Part shown: positions 56,170 through 64,000 of the stretch, piece after piece
Position numbering within the stretch: position 1 is the stretch's first letter
Layout: each line of letters starts with the position of its first letter
Origin: Kryptolebias marmoratus
Taxonomy: Eukaryota > Chordata > Actinopteri > Cyprinodontiformes > Rivulidae
Reading direction: 5' to 3'
Length of the DNA: 64,000 bases
Assembly (NCBI RefSeq): GCF_001649575.2
Contig: NC_051430.1
Location: forward strand, 31,381,395 to 31,445,394
Program-made: the position numbers and the translations under genes
The notes under the pieces: generated by a model
Databases searched by the model: none
What the model saw: the letters and a program-made list of their open reading frames with translations, nothing else
Told to the model about the DNA's origin: nothing

Positions 56170-59100
56170 ATGAAGCAGCTCTCCTTTGGACCCTGTCTGC
56201 TGTGTTTGGCCCAGGTTTGCTTCCTGGGCTCGTTCCCGGACCCCTCGCGCGCTCAGGAGGCCGCGGGCTCCGCCGCGCTCCGCCGCGGGTTGACATGGCA
56301 ACACAACGGGCAGGTTTTCAGCCTCCTGAGCCGCGGCTCTCAGTACCGACCCTCCGCCGGGAGGCAGGCGGGCGCTCCCCGGCCCGGGAACCAGGTATTG
56401 GTCCTCAGCAGCACCAACGACACGGCCCCCGGAGTCCCCAGGGCCCCCAGGGTCCCCGCCGCCAGCGGCACCGCGCAGTTACGCGCCGTGACGCGTCAGC
56501 AGCCGCGCGCGCTGACGGAGCAGCCCGAGGGCCGGAGGGATGGAGAGTCCGCTCCGGGGCCGCGGGAGGACATGATGGTTGGAGATGACCCCAGCAATCC
56601 GTTCAAACGGCACGGGTACGACCCCTACTACAACTACTTTGACTCGTACTACAGACCCAGAGCCCGGAGCCCGGCCCGGCACGGGTACGGAACCCGGTAC
56701 CACCAGCACGGTACGAGATCAGTTCCATCAGGGCTCAGAAAGTCATGTAAAGTTTTATTCAACTTTTGCTTCTTGCCTGCTCTCCATTAAGCCTAAAGGT
56801 TCTGAAAGTCTTTAGTTCGGGTTTCTCGGCTCGGTTCTGCTGCTGTATAATGAATCATCATGTCTGCTCTGATAATCTTCTTTAGTTTCGTGTTTCCTCT
56901 GAAGCTCCAACAGCATCTTAACCTAAACAGAGAAGGAGAAATCAAACCAGAAAACGGATCAGTTCAGAGCCGCAGCTGCTGCATTCACTGTCCGCAGAAA
57001 AGTGGTAATTCTCTGTACTCTGAGAGGAGAACTTTAGTTTTAAGAACCAAAAAGGGACAAACAGACAGCTTGGTGTTTAAACACAGAATATTCTACTTTT
57101 TGTTCAAATCAACTCTCATTTCAGAACTTTTTAACTTATTTGTTCCTTTAATTAAATAATAGAACATCCGGGGAACTTTGACAAACAAAGTATACCCGAG
57201 GGCGGCCATGTTTGTTCTGCCATGTCATTTCTGAGGTGCTGTGGGACACTGAGGGACACCTGTCCCTGCCCCACCTGAGGATCCACAGCGCCCTCTGCTG
57301 GTGGCTGTTGTCTCTCCACTCAAACCTGCTGAAGAAGCAGAATTGATTTTATTAAATAACGGAATAAATAAATGACTCCGTCATCAGGAGAGGGAAACAA
57401 GCTGCAGTTTATCAGGTCTGACAGATTATTCTGTTAAACATGTCGGACTCACCAAATGTTTTCAGCTAAAGGAACAAACTGCTTCTCCTGTTCCTGCTGC
57501 TCCTGCTGCTCCTGCAGCTCCTGTTGAACCTGCTGCAGCTCCTGCTGCTGCTTCTCCTGTTCCTGCTGCTCCTGCAGCTCCTGTTGAACCTGCTGCAGCT
57601 CCTGTTGCTGCTTCTCCTGTTCCTGCTGCTCCTGCTGCTCCTGCAGCTCCTGTTGAACCTGCTGCAGCTCCTGCTGCTGCTGTCCCCACAGCAGCTTTGG
57701 ATGCAGCAGACTGATAAAAACTGGTTTTATTCTGGTTTTATTCTGAACATAGATCAGCTGTGATAATCAGATCTGCTCCTGATGTCTTTAAACTGAGTCC
57801 TGATGTCCTGATGTCCTGATGTCCTAATGTGTCTCCGTCCCGCTGCAGGTCTCCCTGATCTGGTTCCTGATCCGTATTACATCCAGATTGCCTCCTACGT
57901 CCAGAGGACGTCCATGTACAACCTGCGCTGTGCTGCCGAGGAGAACTGCCTGTCCTCGTAAGGACCCGCCGCTCCTGCTGCTCCTTCTTCTCCCACCGCT
58001 CCTGCTGCTCCTCCTGCAGCTCCTCCTGCTTATCCTGTTCATCCTGCTGCTCCTGCTTATCCTGTTCCTCCTGCTGTCAAAAACCTAATTTGGTTGTCCC
58101 CTCCGTCCCCGTCCTCTCCGGCTGCAGGTCGGCTCGTTACGCTCAGGATTATGAGACCAGAGTTCTTCTTCGGTTCACTCAGAGGGTGAAGAACCAGGGG
58201 ACGGCGGACTTCCTGCCCAGCAGACCTCGTTACGCCTGGGAGTGGCACAGCTGTCACAAGTAGGTCCCACGCCGTCCTCCAGGACCAGCGAGGACCAGGG
58301 AGGACCAGGCGGGAAAGTCTGTGTGGTGTTTTCACTTAAATACAGTTTTTACTTCAGCTCCACTCTGTGGCTGACCTGAGGAGAAGGCAGAGCGCTGCAG
58401 ATAAACAGATAAACATTTAAACAGATAAACAGATAAACATTTAAACTGATAAACTTATATTTATCTACATTCAGGGTAAATAATATCAGTTATATTTATA
58501 CTGAAGGAAACAGAACCTTGATGTTCCCAGAACTTGTTGCAAAAATCACAGCTTTTTGGAGTCTTTTAAACTGTGAGCTTCAATCAGCTGTTTGTTTACA
58601 GCTGTTGTTGTTTGTTTACAGCTGTTGTTGTTTGTTTACAGCTGTTGTTGTTGTTGCTCAGTCACTTCCACAGCATGGACGAGTTCAGCACCTACGAGCT
58701 GCTGGACGCTCAGACTCAGAGACACGTGGCTGAAGGTCATAAGGCCAGCTTCTGCCTGGAGGACACTTCCTGTGACCCGGGATACTACCGCCGCTTCGCC
58801 TGCACCTCACACACACAGGTACACACACGCAGGTACACACACACACAGGTACACACACACACACAGGTACCTTCGTGGATCGTTTGGATCGTTCCACATA
58901 CAGTCGCAGCATCTATCAGATCAGCTGACTACAAATTAAAAAATCTGTTTTCCTGCAGAAAGAATTTATTTAAAAACAGAAATAAGATTCTCTGTGAAAA
59001 AGATAACAGATATGGTTATAGATATTTCAAAATAAAAGACTTGAAGCTGCAAAGTAAACCTTTGTTTTGTTTGTTTAGGGTTTGAGTCCAGGATGTTACG

Positions 59101-60620
59101 ACACCTACAACGCCGACATCGACTGTCAGTGGATCGACATCACCGACGTCCCGCCTGGACGATACGTCCTAAAGGTCTGAGAGCAACTTCTCAGCACTTA
59201 TTGTCCCTCCCTGTCCAAATGTCCTAGGTGTCCTCAGTGTCCTGAGTGTCCTGGGTGTCCACTGTGGCCTCTGTGTCCTGGGTGTCCTGGGTGTCCTCTG
59301 TGGCCTCTGTGTCCTGGGTGTCCTGAGTGTCCTGGGTGTCCTCTGTGTCCTCAGTGTTTTGGGTGTCCTCAGTGTCCTGGGTGTCCTCAGTGTCCTCAGT
59401 GTTCTAGGTGTCCTTGGTGTCCTCAAGAATCGTCTGATGGTTCCAGGTTTCCAGCTTCACAGCCTGATAAAAGCGGAGCAGACTTACTCCTCAGTGTTCT
59501 GGGTGTCCTAGATGTCCTCTGTGTCCTGAGTGTCCTCTGTGTCCTCAGTGTCCTCAGGAATCCTCTGATGGTTCCAGGTTTTCAGCCTCACAGCCTGATA
59601 AAAGCGGAGCAGACTTACAGAAGCGCCACAAAATGATGAGAATCTGATAAATAAAAAGTTCCATGTTCAGCGTGGAACCGGTTCTCGTTCTTGTTGAGGG
59701 GAACCTTAATAACTGTGGTTCTGTGATCCATCGTACTGTTCTGAGTTCTGTTCAGGGTACAGACTCCCCTGCAGCGCTCACACAAGAGGCTGCTAAAGGA
59801 ACGTCCACTCACCTTCAAAATAAAAGCACTCAAATCAAAGCAGACTTTGGGATTTTCATGCAGGATTTATTTTTTTACATCTGATTTCTGTTTTTTCACT
59901 GAGCTCTGGCTGCAGCTTCGCACAGACTACTTCCTGTTTTCTTACCTGCCAGGTGACGGTCAACCCCCGGCAGCAGGTCCCAGAGTCCAACTTCAACAAC
60001 AACGTGGCTCGGTGTGACGTGCAGTACACGGGCAACGCTGCGCACCTGTCTGGATGCTCGCTGACCAGGTAAAATACCTGGCTTCCTCAGGTGTGAGGTT
60101 TACCTGCCAACAACAGGAAGTGTCAAACTGAATATTCTGAGGATGATCAGACCCAGATTATGATACCAGCTGATCTTTAGCTGACTCTGCAGTCTGAGAT
60201 TATATGTTTATATGAGAGGAAATCCACATTTTTCATCTTTGAACCTGAACGCATCAGAACAAACATCATCGGTGTTGATGTGTTTTTCTCTGTGCAGAAA
60301 ACAAACGATGCGTCAAAAACTACTTTTATTTCCGCTTCATACTGAGTCAACAAACAAGAACGTGTCTGAAATGCTTCAGAATCAACAGAACCTTTCATCC
60401 GATGCAGATCCACAAACAAACAGTCCTTTCTTCGTGGTTCTCAGGTGGAACCTGTGATCAGAAATATCAGAGGAATGATTGGATAATTGAGTTATTTAGT
60501 CTAAAATAAGCTGAACCCTTCAAACAGAGAACCTGTGGTTTATCATGTTCTCCTCATGGTTGCGTGTTCTCGATGGTACCAGGTTTGTTCATCAGAGTTT
60601 CTGTTTCTTTCAGCTACTGA
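56170..60620 (+). CDS. lox: Lysyl oxidase (LOX type; LOXL5 possible), seven exons
   Basis: Coding exons: 56170-56710, 57849-57957, 58128-58259, 58662-58818, 59079-59174, 59953-60068, 60614-60620, giving 385 residues. The ATG at 56170 follows ACC. A signal peptide (about 1-29) is followed by a basic, disordered propeptide with one NDT glycosylation site (N83), then MVGDDP (136-141), whose G-D bond is the BMP1 cleavage site in LOX. The catalytic domain keeps the copper histidines in WEWHSCHNHFH (H257, H260, H262, H264) and the two residues that form lysyl tyrosylquinone, K288 (AEGHK) and Y323 (CYDTYNAD). The secreted enzyme deaminates lysines in collagen and elastin for cross-linking. The last exon adds only the final S-Y-stop, as in vertebrate LOX (GCTISPY end). 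[14 protein letters not shown] favours LOX over LOXL1; fish LOXL5 cannot be excluded. Exon 1 is CpG-rich. Confidence 0.92.
57478..57692. repeat. 60-bp minisatellite in lox intron 1
   Basis: Three copies of a roughly 60-bp unit built from CTGCTCCTGCAGCTCCTG and TTGAACCTGCTGCAG words. They encode leucine-only or alanine/glycine-rich false frames. Confidence 0.9.
57960..58078. repeat. CTCCTGCTG-rich intron 2 of lox
   Basis: Most of this 170-bp intron is an irregular CTCCTGCTGCTC/TTATCCTGTTC array related in words to the intron 1 repeat. Confidence 0.75.
58590..58656. repeat. 20-bp repeat at the lox intron 3 acceptor
   Basis: Three copies of GCTGTTGTTGTTTGTTTACA end a few bases before the true acceptor GTTGCTCAG. 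Each copy contains TTTACAG, so decoy acceptors precede the real one. Confidence 0.85.
58804..58868. repeat. CA-rich array with ACAGGTAC units at the lox exon 4 donor
   Basis: A CACACACAGGTAC motif repeats about four times, overlapping the end of exon 4. The first AGGTAC is the true donor; the others duplicate the donor sequence downstream. Confidence 0.85.
59222..59620. repeat. GTGTCCTCA minisatellite and 131-bp tandem duplication in lox intron 5
   Basis: Units of GTGTCCTGG, GTGTCCTCA and GTGTCCTCT fill 59222-59420 and 59499-59555. The unique block containing TCTGATGGTTCCAGGTTT and GCGGAGCAGACTTAC occurs twice with a period of 131 bp (for example GATGG at 59436 and 59567). Confidence 0.9.
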
Positions 60621-60670
60621 GTCTGAAGATGAAGGAACGGGCTGAGCTTCACAGAAGTGATGATGAATCC

Positions 60671-60676
60671 AATAAA
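60671..60676 (+). terminator. Polyadenylation signal of the lysyl oxidase gene
   Basis: AATAAA lies 51 bp after the stop codon in exon 7. Another AATAAA is at about 61491, so a longer 3' UTR is possible. Confidence 0.45.
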
Positions 60677-60689
60677 AGCACCTGGACAC

Positions 60690-62255
60690 ATCTCAGCTGA
60701 TTAATGAGCTCTTTGGAAACCTGTTTTTAACTTTTCTGCTGCAGGGTTTTCCATCTTTTACCTCCCAGGGTTCTTCTGCCACCTACTGGAGCTGAGTGTG
60801 TACTACAAGTCAAATCAAACTGGCTTTTTTATTATAAATGAATTAAAATAAAAACATTATAGTCAAATTCTAACAACATGATCATGCTTTTTTTTACTTT
60901 TTAACATCAGGGCAGAAAGTAATTTTATCTTCTGGCTCTGCCGTCCGTCACTTCCTCCTTTTTCTTGCTTTGCAGATTTATTTTATACACAATAAAAATT
61001 ACTGATAGGAGCAGGTTTCTTTCATAAAAAGTTGTTTAACTGGAAATATTTCAGGAATTATTTAATCAAATGCTTTAGCTTCCATCTAACATTAAACATA
61101 TATATTTTTATTTTATTTAAAGTTTTTTTTGTGTTTCTCGTCATCCTGGAGGAATATTTCTGTCTTCGTTCAGAAACTGAGAGGCTCTCGCTTTCATGAT
61201 GTTTTAGCTTTAATCAGCTGAAGGTTTTGGATCATTTGGTGAGAATTTTCAGGTTTTTTTAAAGGAAATCAACAGAACAGTTTTGTTTTACATCACCTGT
61301 GAAACTTCTTCAGATTTAATCCTTTTTCTTGGTGCTGCAGAGCAGATCCTGTCTGTTTTGGCGCTAAAACAAAGTTTGTGTCTCTGGAAAGGTTTGAATT
61401 GGACAGAAGAGGACAATAACCAGAAATAAATGTGTTTATTTAATCCTGAGTGTTTGAAGCTCTCACTTCCTGTCGTCCTGCTTCAACGTGTCAATAAAGT
61501 TTGGTTTAATCTGAGAGAATAAATATGTTTATTATAAAACGTCTGCTGACATCTGTTCTTTATTCTTCCTCTGATGGTTTTATGGTCGTTTTACTGCAGG
61601 TCAGATATCCTTTCTCTTATAAAAAATGAAATCAAAAATAGCTTTAGAGTAAAATTATAATTTATAAATAATCCAAGTGATCATGAACATTTAAACATTT
61701 ATTCCTGCTTTTTATTTTAATGCTTCTTTTATGTTAATTTTGTTGTTTTTGCAGCAGAACTGTGGGGAAACAGACACCAGGTGGCGCTGTGGCGCCTCAA
61801 ACAACCCTCAGCTTTGAAATTAATTTATTTAAACTCAAAATGTTTGAACTGATGCAGCAGAAGTTGGTGAAACTCATATAAATCACTAACTTTATTATTT
61901 TACACACATTTAATCTGAAAGGAACATTGAGTCATAACACAAATTAAGACTAAACAGAAATTTAAAACTGTTTAAATCCCTTTAATTATGACTCACAGAT
62001 GCTCTACAAGTTAACTGTCCTGTCCAGACTGTTTAATTAGCTGTTTGTAAATAAAGTTCCTGAGTTGAAGTGAAATGTTTGTTGCTTCAGGCTCTGTGGT
62101 TGCAGGGAGAGGGAACCAGAGGTTTGACTTTTTCTGGGTTTTATTCTAAGAATAACGGAGCCTCCTCCTCCAGAGATCGTCTATTCAAACGATGCGTCAC
62201 TCTGAGGGAGAAAAAGAAAGCTGCGGGTCTCAGTCAGTGGGTGTGGCCAAACTCA
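60690..62255. other. Gene-free AT-rich sequence downstream of lox
   Basis: No coding signal or repeat array stands out. It may include extended 3' UTR of the lysyl oxidase gene. Confidence 0.45.
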
Positions 62256-62259
62256 CTTT

Positions 62260-63010
62260 CACCTGGAATAAAGACTGTTAGATTAAACATCTCTTCCAGT
62301 TTGGAGTTCACATGATGACCTCTGGTACCACTGAGGCCTTGACTCTGGTTCCTCTTTCATCCCCTGGTGTTTCTCCAGCTTCTCCTGATGTTACAGTCTC
62401 TTGGGATCTTATCTATCACTACAACGTCTGATTGGTCAGCCATCAGCTGTTTGTCAGTCTGGATCTGGAAGCTTCACAGGATCTCCACCACCTTAGGTGG
62501 AGTCTCCCACTGTGACTGTGAGACTTCCTGTCCGGACTCGGTACAGATGTTCCGGTACTCTATTCCAGCTGTTTGGTTATGGTGTTCCATGTATGATTCA
62601 CCTGCCTGCATCTTCCATCCTGCTGGGATGTGCTGGACTGTCTCAGGGACATCTTTACCCAGCCTCCATCTTTGGTCCTGCCTGGTATGATGGACCCCGG
62701 CCTCCATGATTAGTGTCTCTGTCTGTCCTTCAGTCCAGCTCTTTCTAGCCATATCAGCCACTTCCTCAGTCTGCCGGTGGTTCATGCCGTGCAGGGGTTT
62801 ATCTTTCCATGATGGTTCCTCTTTCTCCTCTTCCACATTATGTTTCTGCTGCCTGAGACATTCTCTGAGCAGATCATCACTGGAGGCTTTCTTCCTGGTG
62901 TTCTCCAGGATCTTGGTTGGTTCATCCTGTATAGTAGCTCTGATCCTCCCTCCTTTCTCTTAGTGTTCAGTCTCAGGCTGAAACCCTCCCTGCACTGTGA
63001 GGAGCTTTCA
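62260..63010 (-). mobile_element. LINE reverse-transcriptase relic, C-terminal part (R4/Rex6-like)
   Basis: On the minus strand the frame gives IRATIQDEPTKILE, WKDKPLHGMNHRQTEEVADM, HHTRQDQRWRL, VPETVQHIPAGWKM, YMEHHNQTAGIEYRNIC and WETPPKVVE, then past an in-frame stop FQIQTDKQLMADQ, DVVVIDK and, after frameshifts, KLEKHQG and VKASVVPEVI. This order matches the C-terminal zinc-knuckle and endonuclease region of a common fish LINE of the R4/Dong type. Stops, frameshifts and lost cysteines (RWRL for RCRLC, GWKM for GCKM) show it is dead. Clade assignment is from memory of the motif order. Confidence 0.82.
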
Positions 63011-63159
63011 TGAGCTTCTATCTCCTCCTTTTCTCGGGTTATTTCACCGGGTTACTGCCAGGAACTCCGCTCTGAGAGGGAACGTGTGATATTTGTGCGG
63101 AGTGAGACCTCCTGTCTGCCTCTGCCCCTCTCTGAGCTCTTTGTGTTCTCCATCGAGGC

Positions 63160-63400
63160 GACAGAAGGAGAAAAAACAGCTGGATCCGTCCAGAACCCGA
63201 CCCGCTCCTGCTCCCTCGGCCGGACCGTCCCTCTGGGTTCTGCCGGACTTCGACACGGTATGACCGACCCGGACCCAGCCCGGGGCTCCTGTGTCGGACC
63301 CGGTTCTGCCCGGTTCTGCCCGGTTAGCCTGTTAGCTGCTAGCTGCGCTAATTATCCTCCTGAGGAGCAGGAGTCCCGGGATCAGAGCCCGGATTAAAGC
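63160..63400. promoter_or_regulatory. CpG-rich block, possible promoter of a neighbouring gene
   Basis: This block has many CpG dinucleotides (CGGACCGTCC, CCCGGTTCTGCCCGG repeats, GCTGCGCTAATTATCC) in an AT-rich setting, like the CpG-rich first exons of IER3 copy 2 and lox in this window. No gene can be connected to it inside the window, and orientation is unknown. Confidence 0.35.
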
Positions 63401-64000
63401 TCGGATTAAAGCTCGGATTAGAACCTTTATCTGTAAAAAATAAAATCAGCCTCTGGAAAAGCTTCAAGGAGAAAGCTTTCTGTTAGTTTTACTCTTAAAG
63501 AAATAAAATAAAAGCATCTAAATGTTACTTTCAGGTGTCTTTTAGTTTTACAATCTGTGAACCTTTTACTGGATTTAATCCATCAAACAGTAAATAATAA
63601 GAACTGTAAATGAAGTTTTTTTACTCTTTAATTAATCTAATTATTATTTTTTTAATTATAAGACCATAAAGTTATAAAATGTACCTTTTAACTGTTATCA
63701 GCCTCTTTTTAAACCTTATTCACTTTAAGCTCAGATGTTTCTGAGTAAATCTGTTAATAATCTCTTTAATTATCTGATAAATCTGTAGTTAGAAGCTTTT
63801 ATTCTTTAGACTTTTTGAACCTCAGATAAAAGTCCTAAAGCTCTGAATATCAGTTTAAAACAGATGAATAATAATAATAAAGTGTTTGAAATATTTAATC
63901 TGTAGAACAGAGTCAGCCGGTTGTTTCTGTGTCCGTTTTATTAAATCCAGCAGCAGATTTATTTTGGTTCTGGACTTCCTGGACTTCCTGGACGGGTTCT
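63401..64000. other. AT-rich right edge without visible features
   Basis: Apart from short A/T runs nothing stands out. Confidence 0.5.

Noticed and set aside
60069..60073. Termination of lox at the TAA directly after exon 6
   Set aside because: Reading through the donor gives LTR-stop. Splicing to 60614 instead gives LTSY-stop, which matches the conserved LOX end and its tiny last coding exon.

Overview
This window looks like a stretch of a teleost fish genome. It shows vertebrate GT-AG split genes, a compact ddr1 and lox exon layout, dense micro- and minisatellites, and decayed fish-type transposons (a Tc1 transposase relic, a LINE of the fish Rex6/R4 type, and a retroposon tail ending in GGAT repeats). 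Four protein-coding genes can be supported, all on the + strand. The species cannot be named from the sequence.

Layout. (1) 1-4980: gene-free, with a small tandem array at the left edge. (2) 5355-6089: a two-exon gene of the IER3 (immediate early response 3) family. (3) 6200-17180: gene-free, with one (GT)n, one (ATCC)n and two possible transposon remnants. (4) 17281-17829: a second IER3-family gene, intronless, CpG-rich, with a TATA box upstream and a class II AU-rich element in its 3' UTR. (5) 18270-39090: 21 kb without a recognisable gene. It carries a 2 kb polypyrimidine satellite with 397-bp higher-order repeats, several other minisatellites and a few weak exon-like segments at 27-33 kb. 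(6) 39126-48003: a complete 19-exon discoidin domain receptor gene (890 codons), best assigned to ddr1. (7) 48004-56100: gene-free, with minisatellites and a Tc1 relic. (8) 56170-60620: a complete seven-exon lysyl oxidase gene (385 codons). (9) 60690-64000: a LINE relic on the minus strand and a CpG-rich block near the right edge.

How the genes relate. Human IER3 lies next to DDR1 in the MHC class I region, so IER3-IER3-DDR1 here is conserved synteny with a local IER3 duplication. DDR1 is a collagen-binding receptor tyrosine kinase and lysyl oxidase cross-links collagen, so the right half places a collagen sensor and a collagen modifier about 8 kb apart. The most striking non-genic content is the tandem repeats. 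Several have unit lengths divisible by three or lack stop codons, and so create long false ORFs on both strands. The best example is a 51-bp, roughly 26-copy array inside ddr1 intron 7.
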